Shown: piece by piece, positions 51,431 to 59,523 of the stretch
Numbering within the stretch: position 1 is the first letter of the stretch
Layout: every line of letters begins with the position of its first letter
From: Streptomyces sp. NBC_01478
GTDB taxonomy: Bacteria; Actinomycetota; Actinomycetes; Streptomycetales; Streptomycetaceae
Assembly: GCF_036227225.1 (NCBI RefSeq)
Contig: NZ_CP109444.1
Location: 7,793,501-7,857,500, forward strand
Length of the DNA: 64,000 bases
Direction of reading: 5' to 3'
Notes under the pieces: generated by a model
What the model was told of the DNA's origin: nothing
Database searches by the model: none
Seen by the model: the letters and a program-made list of their open reading frames with translations, nothing else
Program-made: the position numbers and the translations under genes

Positions 51431-52815
51431 CGCTGGGTGACCTGGTTGTCCGTGGCCGACTTGAGCTCGTCGTCGTACGAGCTCGCCGCCTTGTCCACCG
51501 ACATGTCGCCCGTCGTCACGCCCTCCATCGCCTCCTGGATGGCGGTGGAGACCTTCGGGTACGCCGGGTAGGCGGGGCGGTAGTGCGTGCTCGCGACGAG
51601 GTCCGTGAAGAACCTGATGCCGGGCTGGGCGGTCGCGTAGGCGGGGTCGGCGGCGACGTCCTTCCGCACGGAGATACCGGAGTTGGCGATGTACCACTTC
51701 TCCGCGTTCGCCTTCGTCTGCATCGTCTTGATGAAGTCGAAGGCGAGGTCGGGGTTGCCGGCTTTGGAGGGGATCGCCCAGGTCCAGCCGCCGGACATGC
51801 TCACCTTGCCAGGGGCCTGGCCGTGTTGGGTGGGCATGTAGGCGAGGCCCAACTCCTGTGACCACTGCGGCCATTCATGACCGCTGCCCTTCAACCACGC
51901 CTGAGGCAGCCAGGATCCGTCCAGGGCGATGCCCAGTTTGCCCTTGGGGAGCATCTCACCGAACACGTAGGTCTGGATGTTGGGGTCGAGGGCGTCGGAG
52001 ACATCCGGGCCGAGCTTGTCCTTGTAGACCGTGTGGACGAAGGAGAGGGCGTCCTTGAAACCCTGGCTGCCGGCGATCCACTTCTTCGTCGACGTGTCGT
52101 AGAGCGGGTCCGTGGTGCCGTCATTCGTGCCGTAGAGCAGCATCTCGAAGCCCTGCATGGTGGCGGCTTCGCCGGCGGGCTTGCCGGTGTAGACGTTGAG
52201 GGGGGTGACGCCGGGGACCTTCTGCTTGATCGTGCGGGCCGCGGCGAGGACGTCGTCCCACGTCTTCGGCTGCCAATTCGCGGGCAGGCCCGCCTTCTTG
52301 AAGATCCCTTTGTCGAACCAGAGGCCTCGGGTGTCCGTGCCGTCCGGGACGCCGTACGTCTTCCCGTCCTCGGCCTTGGCGGCGGATTTCGCCGTGTCGA
52401 TGAACTGGTTCCAGTCCGGCCACTTGGCGAGGTAGGGGTCGAGGGGCTTGAGATAGCCGGACGTGATGTCGCTGTTGATGAGGAACGTGTCCTCGTAGAC
52501 CAGGTCCGGGGCGGTCTTCGGGGAGCGGAGCATCTGCTGGAGCTTGGTGTAGTACTCCGAGTCCGGGGCCTTGATCGGGACGAGCTCGACCTTCTTGCCG
52601 GGGTACTGCTTCTCGAACTGCTTCTTTATGTCGGCGAGGTAGGTGTCCATCACCTTGATGGAGTTGTCCGTCGACTGCTTGAAGGAGATTTTGACGGTGT
52701 CCGGGTCGCTTCCGGAGCCGGATCCGCAGGCGGTGAGGGCGGTTGCGGCGAGGGCGAGAGCAACTAGGGGTGTGAGAAGGGCAGTTCGGTGGGGGCGGGC
52801 GGCGGTGGGGCGCAC
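51427..52815 (-). CDS. Sugar ABC transporter solute-binding lipoprotein
   Basis: About 462 residues. Signal peptide with lipobox LTACGSGS (lipidated Cys near residue 30), then a family-1 solute-binding fold (SBP_bac_1/8): FEKQYPGKKVELVPI, TYGVPDGTDTRGLWFDKGIFKKAGL, PAGEAATMQGFEMLLYG, and MSGGWTWAIPSKAGNPDLAFDFIK. It captures the sugar outside and delivers it to the two permeases. The second GTG (52813-52815) is preferred to that at 52819-52821, since AGGAGG is only two bases from the first. First gene of the operon. Confidence 0.9.
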   Translation of the reverse strand: MRPTAARPHRTALLTPLVALALAATALTACGSGSGSDPDTVKISFKQSTDNSIKVMDTYLADIKKQFEKQYPGKKVELVPIKAPDSEYYTKLQQMLRSPKTAPDLVYEDTFLINSDITSGYLKPLDPYLAKWPDWNQFIDTAKSAAKAEDGKTYGVPDGTDTRGLWFDKGIFKKAGLPANWQPKTWDDVLAAARTIKQKVPGVTPLNVYTGKPAGEAATMQGFEMLLYGTNDGTTDPLYDTSTKKWIAGSQGFKDALSFVHTVYKDKLGPDVSDALDPNIQTYVFGEMLPKGKLGIALDGSWLPQAWLKGSGHEWPQWSQELGLAYMPTQHGQAPGKVSMSGGWTWAIPSKAGNPDLAFDFIKTMQTKANAEKWYIANSGISVRKDVAADPAYATAQPGIRFFTDLVASTHYRPAYPAYPKVSTAIQEAMEGVTTGDMSVDKAASSYDDELKSATDNQVTQR

Positions 52816-52893
52816 GGGCACGACCTCCTACGGGCTCACTGCGGTGTGGCCTGGGCGGATGGCTGCCCGGTGAAGGTAAGTGGAGTGGTCTAG

Positions 52894-54846
52894 TCAGGTC
52901 AATGAGTCTGCGAGGGATTGGGCGAGAGCGGCTTCGGCGGGGGCGTTGGCTCGGGTGTAGGCGGCGGCGGATTGGAGGTAGGTGGTTCGGGCTTCGGCGG
53001 GGCGGGCGGCGTCCTCGTGGGCGAGAGCCAGGTTGTAGAGGGTGCGGCCCGTCCCGTACCAGTCATCGAACTCCCGGAGGCTCTCCAGGGCCTTCTCGAA
53101 CGCTTCAACTGCCTCCTCCGTACGGCCCGCCTCCCACAGTGCGCTGCCGAGGTTGTTCCACACCCCGGCCTCGCCATGGCGGTCCCCGGCGGCCCGGTGC
53201 AGGTCGCGGGCGCGGGTGAGGGCGTCGATCGCCTCCTCTGCCTGGCCCGTTTCCCACAGGACGTTGCCGAGGTTGCCCCACGTCGTGGCCTCGCGGTGAC
53301 GGTCCCCGGTGGCTTGGAATAGGTCGCGGGCGCGGGTGTGGGCGTCGATGCCCTCCTCTGCCCGGCCCGTTACCCGCAGGACGTTGCCGAGGTTGGCCCA
53401 CGCTATGGCCTCGCGGTGACGGTTCCCGGCAGCCTGGTGCAGGTCGCGGGCGCGGGTGAGGGCGTCGATGGCCTCGCCTGCCCGGCCCGTCTCCAGCAGG
53501 GCGATGCCGAGGCTGTTCCACGCGATGGCCTCGCCTATCCGGTCACCGGCACGGTGGGCGGCGTCCCGCGCGGCACCGCACACCGTGATCTTGTCGTCGA
53601 AAGAGCGCCGCCAGTCCAGATACTCCGCCAGGCACTGGGACAGCCGTACCGTTGCGTCCGCGTACGGCTCCTCCCGCGCCCACTGCACCGCCGCCACGAG
53701 CCCCGCCCGCTCGGAGTCCAGCCACGCGAGTGCCCCAGCCCGGTCCGCGAACCGCTCCGGCTCCGGCAATCCCGGCAGCCACCGCAACCGGTCATCCGCC
53801 GCCCTCGCCCATCGCAGATAGGACCTCAGCACCCGCTCCCGCGCCGCCTCACCCTCCTCCCGCAACCTCGCATCCCCCTTGACCACACTCACCCCGAACG
53901 CCCGCACCAGGTCATGTACCCGCCACCGCAGCTCGTCTGCGCGCCGCACCGGCGAAACAAGATGCGTCGCCTCCAACTCCTCCAACAGGCAAACCGCAGG
54001 CTCCAGTTCGAGACCAGCCAGCGCAGCAACCGTCTCCACTCCGCTGTCCGTCCCCGGAGCAAGACACAACAGCCTTAGCAACCGGGCCTGGTCCGACGGC
54101 AGTCGGCGATACGACGTCTCCAGCACAGGGCGCAACACAAGTGACCGGCCGTACAGGTCCGTCCCGGGGCTGCCCTTGTCGAGGACGACCGTCGGATCCC
54201 CGGCCTTCCGGATCTCGGTCACCAGCGAAGCGATGTCACGGTGTCTGCGCATGCGCAGCATCCCCGCCGCGATCTGGAGAGCCAGCGGCAAGTGCCCGCA
54301 AAGGTCGGCCAGTTCGCGTAGTGCGCTCGGCTCTTGCTCCGGCCGTTCGTCCCGTTCGTCGGTGTCGTGCAGGGCCCGGGTCACCAGAGCGACGGACTCC
54401 TCCGGGTCAAGCGTCTCAAGGTCGATGAGGCGCACCGGAAGGGCGTTGGGGCGGTCCCGGGATGTGATGAGCACCCGGTGGTTGTCCGTGCCGGGCAGCA
54501 GCGGCACGTACTGCGACGGGTCCGACGCGTTGTCCAGGATCAGCAGCATCCGCTCCCGCCGCGAGGCCAACAGCCCCCGGTACACGTCGTACTGCCGCTC
54601 CGCCGTGGGCGGCAGATCCTGCCCCCGCACACCCAGCGCGTCGAGCAGCGCCACCACCGCCTGGTCGGCCGTGACCGGGTCGTCGTCGTACCCCCGCAGA
54701 TCCACGAAGAGCGTCCCGCCAGGGAACTCGCCCCGTGCCCGATACGCCGCCTCCACCGCCAGCGCGGTCTTGCCGATGCCGCCCATGCCGGTCACGGCGA
54801 AGATGAGGAGCGGGAGGGTGGTCGTGTCGTCCGTGTCGGGGGCCAA
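52894..54846 (-). CDS. STAND ATPase with TPR repeats, copy 2 (probable C-terminal part of a nucleosidase fusion)
   Basis: At least 650 residues: Walker A GMGGIGKTA (20-28), Walker B LLILDNASDP, GHLPLALQIAAGML, winged helix RWRVHDLVRAFGV, and TPRs of 40-residue period from about 455. The only start in frame is a TTG at 54846 without ribosome site, inside the conserved linker: upstream, the same frame continues without stop or start codon as SASLPPRPLGFTGRSAELD and DRLLPHL, matching the linkers of copies 1 and 3. That frame runs on into the nucleosidase gene, offset by one base. I conclude it is normally made as the tail of that protein (see findings). Confidence 0.85.
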   Translation of the reverse strand: MAPDTDDTTTLPLLIFAVTGMGGIGKTALAVEAAYRARGEFPGGTLFVDLRGYDDDPVTADQAVVALLDALGVRGQDLPPTAERQYDVYRGLLASRRERMLLILDNASDPSQYVPLLPGTDNHRVLITSRDRPNALPVRLIDLETLDPEESVALVTRALHDTDERDERPEQEPSALRELADLCGHLPLALQIAAGMLRMRRHRDIASLVTEIRKAGDPTVVLDKGSPGTDLYGRSLVLRPVLETSYRRLPSDQARLLRLLCLAPGTDSGVETVAALAGLELEPAVCLLEELEATHLVSPVRRADELRWRVHDLVRAFGVSVVKGDARLREEGEAARERVLRSYLRWARAADDRLRWLPGLPEPERFADRAGALAWLDSERAGLVAAVQWAREEPYADATVRLSQCLAEYLDWRRSFDDKITVCGAARDAAHRAGDRIGEAIAWNSLGIALLETGRAGEAIDALTRARDLHQAAGNRHREAIAWANLGNVLRVTGRAEEGIDAHTRARDLFQATGDRHREATTWGNLGNVLWETGQAEEAIDALTRARDLHRAAGDRHGEAGVWNNLGSALWEAGRTEEAVEAFEKALESLREFDDWYGTGRTLYNLALAHEDAARPAEARTTYLQSAAAYTRANAPAEAALAQSLADSLT

Positions 54847-54949
54847 GTGCGGTAGCAGACGGTCCAGTTCGGCCGAGCGGCCGGTGAAACCGAGCGGTCG
54901 TGGCGGCAGGCTCGCGCTCGCGCGCGGAACCGGCCCGTGAGCGGTACCC

Positions 54950-55822
54950 CTACCCCCGCCCGTCGACCCTCTTCCCGACGACGGGCCCGTTGAAGGTCCC
55001 GCCCCGGAAGTCGATGTGGTCTCCGCCGTACGTCGCTCCGTCGTCCCCTCGGTGGCCCCGATGGGGCTCCTCCTCGGCGCCGGCGGAACCCTCGCGTGGC
55101 CGGTGCTTGCGCAGCAGCGCCACTGTCACCAACGCGGCCTGCTTGGCGGCCCGTTGCTGTGAACCCGAGGCGTCGGCCTCGTGCTTGGCGGCGTCGGCGC
55201 GGTCGCTGATGCCCCGGATGACGAGGGCGTTCAACTGGCCGTTCAGATGGGCCGCTTGGAGGGCTCCGAAGCCCTCCATCTCGATCGCGCCGGCGTCGTT
55301 GTAGTTGCTGCGAATGAAGCGGGCGATCTCGGACTCGGCGTCCGCCAGGACCACATCGCCCGTCGCGATCGGCATGAAGTGCGCCCGTACGTCGGCCATG
55401 TCCCGTACCGCGGAACGAGCCGCCTGTTCGAGCGGGTGCGAACCCGGCAGGGCCTTCGGCCGGACCAGGAAACCCTCCGGCGTCTGCTTCCCGCCGTAGA
55501 TCTCGTACACCTGCGTTCCGACGACGACGTCCCCGATCTCGACGTCGTCCTTCAGGCTGCCGGCGACTCCGACGAACAACACGGCTTGTGGACGCAGCCA
55601 GTTGATGAGCTGAGTGGTGAGAGCGGCGGCCCGGTCGGCGCCGACGCCCAGCTCACTGATGGCGACTTGCCATGCGGTGTCGGCCAGTTGGCCCTGCTCG
55701 ACTCGGGTTCCGTCGGTGTGGACGCGTTCCTGTCGCTTCTCGACGTACGCGCGGACAGCGTCGTATTCGAGAGGGAGTGCGGTCAGGACGAGGACTGTGG
55801 GCTGCGGCTCCGGCACACTCAT
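54950..55822 (-). CDS. MTA/SAH-nucleosidase-family effector domain with DFRGG tail
   Basis: 290 residues. Purine-nucleosidase (PNP_UDP) fold: Glu19 in ALPLEYDAV, FVGVAGSLKDDVEIGD, the ribose-binding GAIEMEG (Met182-Glu183) and the catalytic Asp207 in RGISDRAD are all present, so it should cleave a nucleoside or nucleotide. It is not the housekeeping enzyme in layout: after residue 240 follows a charged linker and YGGDHIDFRGGTFNGPVVGK (265-284), the tag found in two neighbouring STAND proteins, then a stop in a G-run. The start (ATG 55820-55822) has no ribosome site and may be leaderless; it lies only 26 bases from the divergent membrane-protein start. Confidence 0.88.
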   Translation of the reverse strand: MSVPEPQPTVLVLTALPLEYDAVRAYVEKRQERVHTDGTRVEQGQLADTAWQVAISELGVGADRAAALTTQLINWLRPQAVLFVGVAGSLKDDVEIGDVVVGTQVYEIYGGKQTPEGFLVRPKALPGSHPLEQAARSAVRDMADVRAHFMPIATGDVVLADAESEIARFIRSNYNDAGAIEMEGFGALQAAHLNGQLNALVIRGISDRADAAKHEADASGSQQRAAKQAALVTVALLRKHRPREGSAGAEEEPHRGHRGDDGATYGGDHIDFRGGTFNGPVVGKRVDGRG

Positions 55823-55848
55823 AAGGTACTGCGGGGGAAGGGAATCGA

Positions 55849-56385
55849 GTGCCGGAACAGGACGTAACGGTCGGGCAGTTGCTGCTCGCCGAGTACCAGA
55901 GCGTCAAGGACGAGCAGAAGGCGCGGATCGGATTCCGGGACAACCTGCTCTACGTCACGTTGGGCGTCGTGGCCGCCGTCATCGCCGCCGCCGCGCAGGC
56001 CAAGCAGGCGTCGATGCTGCTGGCGTTGCCGCCGGTGTGTGTCGTGCTGGGATGGACGTATCTCGTCAACGACCAGAAGATCTCCGCGATCGGGGCGTAC
56101 GTCCGCGACGAACTCGGGCCGCGGCTTGCGGCGTTGGCCCAACCGGGCGGTGGGTTCGAGGCGTTCGGGTGGGAGACCGCGCATCGGGGGGATCGGCGGC
56201 GCGGGGCCCGGAAGGTGGTTCAGGTCGCGGTGGATCTGACGGCGTTCTGCGTGGTGCCGCTGGCCGCGTTGGCGGTGTTCTGGGTGGACGCGGGGAGTGG
56301 GCTGCTCGTTGCTGTCTCGGGGGCGGAGGCGCTCGCCGTGGCGGGGCTGGCCTGGCAGGTCGTCTGGTACGCGAAGGCCGCGTGA
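55849..56385 (+). CDS. Four-helix membrane protein of the STAND cluster
   Basis: 178 residues. Soluble N-terminal helix (VTVGQLLLAEYQSVKDEQKARIGFRDN) leads into four hydrophobic segments in two pairs (about 32-49, 53-70 and 125-142, 148-168), separated by a polar region with basic residues (TAHRGDRRRGARK). I do not know a named family; the two-pair layout recalls small membrane effectors or anchors in conflict systems. GTG 55849 has the ribosome site GGGGAAGGG. Divergent from the nucleosidase with 26 bases between starts, and 77 bases before STAND copy 3, implying joint control. Confidence 0.75.
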   Translation: MPEQDVTVGQLLLAEYQSVKDEQKARIGFRDNLLYVTLGVVAAVIAAAAQAKQASMLLALPPVCVVLGWTYLVNDQKISAIGAYVRDELGPRLAALAQPGGGFEAFGWETAHRGDRRRGARKVVQVAVDLTAFCVVPLAALAVFWVDAGSGLLVAVSGAEALAVAGLAWQVVWYAKAA

Positions 56386-56462
56386 ACTCCCGCCCAAGCC
56401 TCTACCGTTGACCTCTTGGGGGCGGGCGGCGCGAGCCTGGTACGGAACGGTGGGACGAGTGC

Positions 56463-58850
56463 ATGAAAGCTGCGCTGTTGGAGGCTCTGTCGGCGGGGGC
56501 CGGTGGGGATGCGGGGCGTCGTGCGGTGGCGGAGCTCGCGCAGAAGGTGGGGCTCGACGGCGGGGCGTCCGGGCGGGAGATCGCCGAGGCGGCGAATGAT
56601 CCCGCTTGGCGTGATGCCGTGCGGGAGTGGGGTGAGGCCTTGGCTGAGCTGCTCTCCGCTGATCCGGGTGGCGCGGCCGGTGCGGTTGCGCGGGCTATGG
56701 GGAGTGGGGCTGCGGCCTCCTGGTACGACGGGGATCATGCGGACTTCCGGGGTGGGGTGTTTCTGCGGGAGGTCGTTGGCGTACAGGTGGTGATTCAGCG
56801 GGGTGGGGGCGCTGTGCCTGAGGCGTTGGCCGGGTTGCCGTCGAGGCCTGGTGGGTTCACCGGGCGGGAGAGCGAGACGGCGGCGTTGTTGCGGGCCTTG
56901 GACCCGGCGGGGGAGTCGGGGGAGATGCCGGCGGTTCTCGTCGCGGCGGTCTCCGGGCTTGGGGGCATTGGGAAGACCGCGCTGGCTGTCGAGACCGCGT
57001 ATCTGGCGTGTGCACGAGGGTGGTTTCCGGGTGGGGTGCTGTTCATCGACCTGCACGGGTACGACCAGGAGCCGGTGACCTCCGACCGGGCGCTTCAGGC
57101 GTTGTTGCGGGCCCTTGGCATTCCGCCTGAGCACATTCCCGCTACGGCTGACGAGCGGGTCGCGCTTTATCGTTCGACGCTGGCGGGGCGCGCGCGGGAG
57201 CGGGGTGCGGTGCTGGTGCTTGCCGACAATGCTTCGTCGCCGGATCAGGTACGGCCGTTGTTGCCGGGGGACGGGCGTCATCGGGTGCTGGTCACGTCGC
57301 GGGACCGGTTGGCTCAACTGGGGGCGCGGCTGGTGTCGTTGGATCAACTCGCGCCGAAGGGGGCGTACGAACTTCTCGATCGCGCGTTGCGGCTCGCCGA
57401 CCCGGACGACACGCGGGTCGTCGATGACACCGATGGGGTCGAGCAACTTGCCTTGCTCTGCGGTCATTTGCCGCTCGCGCTGCAGATCGCCGCCGCGTTG
57501 CTGGCGGAGGACCCTGGTAAGCCGGTGACTGAACTCGTCGCGGAGCTGGGTGAGTCACGTGATCGTCTCGCTCACCTTGACGACGGTGAACGGAGCGTTC
57601 GTGCCGCCTTCGAACTCTCTTATCGTCGGCTGCCGCCGGAGCAGGCTCGGCTGCTGCGGCTGCTGGCCCTTGCGCCGGGGACCGAGGTGAGTGAGGAGGT
57701 TGTTGCCTCTCTGGTCGGGGGCGATGCGCCTCCGGTGCGGGAGTTGAGAGATCTGGCCCGGGCGCATCTGGTCGAGCGGGGGAGCGGGCGTGGGTGGTGG
57801 CGGTTGCATGACTTGGTCCGTGCGTTTGGGGTGAGTGTGGTGGCGGAGGATGCCGGGTTGCGTGAGGAGGGGGAGGCGGCGCGGGAGCGGGTGTTGGCGT
57901 TTTACCACCGGTGGGCGGATGCGGCTGATGACCGGTTGCGGTGGTTGCCGGGGATGGTGGAGCCGCAGCGGTTCGGGGACTTGGGCCAGGCGTTGGCGTG
58001 GTTTGACGGGGAGCGGGCGGGGCTGGTGGCGGCGGTGGGTTGGGCGCGGGAGGAACGGTTCGCGGGCACGGCGGTACGGCTGTCCGGGTGCCTGGAGAAA
58101 TATCTGGGGTGGCGGCGGTTCTTCGACGACTGGGCCACTGTCACGAGTATCGCCCAGGAGGTTGCTCACCGTGCTGGCGATCGGCTGGGCGAGGCTATCG
58201 CGGAGGACCGCCTCGGCCTCGCCCTGAAGGAGGCAGGCCGGGCGACGGAGGCGATCGACGCCCACATCCGTGCCCGCGACGCGTTCCAGGGCGTTGGGAA
58301 CCGCCCCCGCGAGGCCGATGCGTGGAACAACCTCGGGAACGGTCTGCGGTACGTGGGTCGGGCGACGGAGGCGATCGAGGCTCTCACCCGTGCCCGCGAC
58401 CTGTACCAGGACGTTGGGGACCGCCACCGCGAGGCCATGGCGTGGAACAACCTCGGCGTGGCCTTGCAGGACGTTGGCCGGGTGGGGGACGCCGTTGACT
58501 CCCACACCCGTGCCCGCGACCTGTACCAAGCTGCAGGGGATCGCCACAACGAGGCCAAGGCGTTGAACAACATCGGCGCGGCCCTGCAGGACGCGGGCCG
58601 GATGGAAGAGGCGGTTGAGGCGTACGGCAAGTCCTTGGAACTGCGCCGAGGGTTTGAGGACTGGTATGGCGAGGGGCGAACCCTCCACAACCTGGCCCTT
58701 GCCCACAAGGCCGCCCACCGCCCCACCGAAGCTCGAACCGCCTACCTACAGTCCGCCAACGCCTACACCCGAGCCAACGCCCCCACCGAAGCCGCCCAAT
58801 CCCGCACCCGCGCCGCAGAACTAGACCCCGACCCCCCACTCACCCCTTAA
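56463..58850 (+). CDS. STAND (NB-ARC-like) ATPase with TPR repeats, copy 3
   Basis: 795 residues. An extra helical domain of ~85 residues at the N-terminus (MKAALLEALSAGAGGDAGRR, VAELAQKVGLDGG), probably an effector-associated adaptor, is followed by the tag DGDHADFRGGVFLREVVGVQ (89-108), linker SRPGGFTGRESE, Walker A GLGGIGKTA (165-173), Walker B LVLADNASSP, GHLPLALQIAAALL, winged helix WWRLHDLVRAFGV, and TPRs of 40-residue period from about 585. It probably pairs with the membrane protein before it. Its last 11 bases overlap the response-regulator gene on the other strand. Confidence 0.9.
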   Translation: MKAALLEALSAGAGGDAGRRAVAELAQKVGLDGGASGREIAEAANDPAWRDAVREWGEALAELLSADPGGAAGAVARAMGSGAAASWYDGDHADFRGGVFLREVVGVQVVIQRGGGAVPEALAGLPSRPGGFTGRESETAALLRALDPAGESGEMPAVLVAAVSGLGGIGKTALAVETAYLACARGWFPGGVLFIDLHGYDQEPVTSDRALQALLRALGIPPEHIPATADERVALYRSTLAGRARERGAVLVLADNASSPDQVRPLLPGDGRHRVLVTSRDRLAQLGARLVSLDQLAPKGAYELLDRALRLADPDDTRVVDDTDGVEQLALLCGHLPLALQIAAALLAEDPGKPVTELVAELGESRDRLAHLDDGERSVRAAFELSYRRLPPEQARLLRLLALAPGTEVSEEVVASLVGGDAPPVRELRDLARAHLVERGSGRGWWRLHDLVRAFGVSVVAEDAGLREEGEAARERVLAFYHRWADAADDRLRWLPGMVEPQRFGDLGQALAWFDGERAGLVAAVGWAREERFAGTAVRLSGCLEKYLGWRRFFDDWATVTSIAQEVAHRAGDRLGEAIAEDRLGLALKEAGRATEAIDAHIRARDAFQGVGNRPREADAWNNLGNGLRYVGRATEAIEALTRARDLYQDVGDRHREAMAWNNLGVALQDVGRVGDAVDSHTRARDLYQAAGDRHNEAKALNNIGAALQDAGRMEEAVEAYGKSLELRRGFEDWYGEGRTLHNLALAHKAAHRPTEARTAYLQSANAYTRANAPTEAAQSRTRAAELDPDPPLTP

Positions 58851-59523
58851 CCCACCGATACTGCAACTCAGGCCGCCCCACAGTCCCGTACTGCGGACTC
58901 CGCGCCGCCCTCCCCGCCTCCACCAAATGCTCCAGATACCGCCGAGCCGTAATCCGAGAAATCCCCACAGCCACCGCAACCCCCGCCGCAGTAAGCCCCT
59001 CCCCACAGTCCCGCAGAGCGACAGTCACCCGCTCCAACGTCGGCGCACTCAACCCCTTGGGAAGCGCCGCAGGCGAAGGCGCTCGCAGCGCGGCCAGCGC
59101 CCGGTCGACCTCGTCCTGGCCGCTCGCCTCACCCGCGGCCGCGTGGAACTCGGCGTACCGCACCAGCCGATCCCGCAGCGTGGCGAAAGTGAACGGCTTC
59201 AGCACGTACTGCACGACCCCCAGCGACACCCCCTCCCGCACGACAGCCAGATCCCGCGCCGAGGTCACCGCGATGACGTCCGCGTGATACCCCGCCGCCC
59301 GCAACGACCGCGCGAGTTGCAGCCCATGCGCGTCCGGCAGATGCAGATCCAGCAGCAACAGGTCCACCTGGGTGCGCTCCAGCGCCCGCCGAGCCTCCGC
59401 TCCGGTATGCGCCTTGCCCACCGCCACGAACCCCGGCACCCGCCCCACGTACATCACGTGCGCGTCGGCGGCGACGGGATCGTCCTCGACGATGAGGACG
59501 CGGATCGGGTCGGCCGTAGTCAT
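58840..59523 (-). CDS. Response regulator (CitB/DcuR type)
   Basis: 227 residues. Receiver domain (1-125) with acidic VEDD, phospho-acceptor Asp59 in LLLLDLHLPDAHG, and LKPF for the conserved Lys; C-terminal helix-turn-helix (APTLERVTVALRDCGEGLTAAGVAVAVGISRITARRYLEHL). Its ATG overlaps the kinase stop (ATGA), so it is made with it. Predicted to activate the C4-dicarboxylate symporter gene at 61478. The C-terminal end overlaps STAND copy 3. Confidence 0.92.
   Translation of the reverse strand: MTTADPIRVLIVEDDPVAADAHVMYVGRVPGFVAVGKAHTGAEARRALERTQVDLLLLDLHLPDAHGLQLARSLRAAGYHADVIAVTSARDLAVVREGVSLGVVQYVLKPFTFATLRDRLVRYAEFHAAAGEASGQDEVDRALAALRAPSPAALPKGLSAPTLERVTVALRDCGEGLTAAGVAVAVGISRITARRYLEHLVEAGRAARSPQYGTVGRPELQYRWVKG

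Noticed and set aside
54950..55822. Housekeeping MTA/SAH nucleosidase
   Set aside because: The catalytic fold fits, but the C-terminal linker, the DFRGG tag and the STAND neighbour point to an effector role instead.
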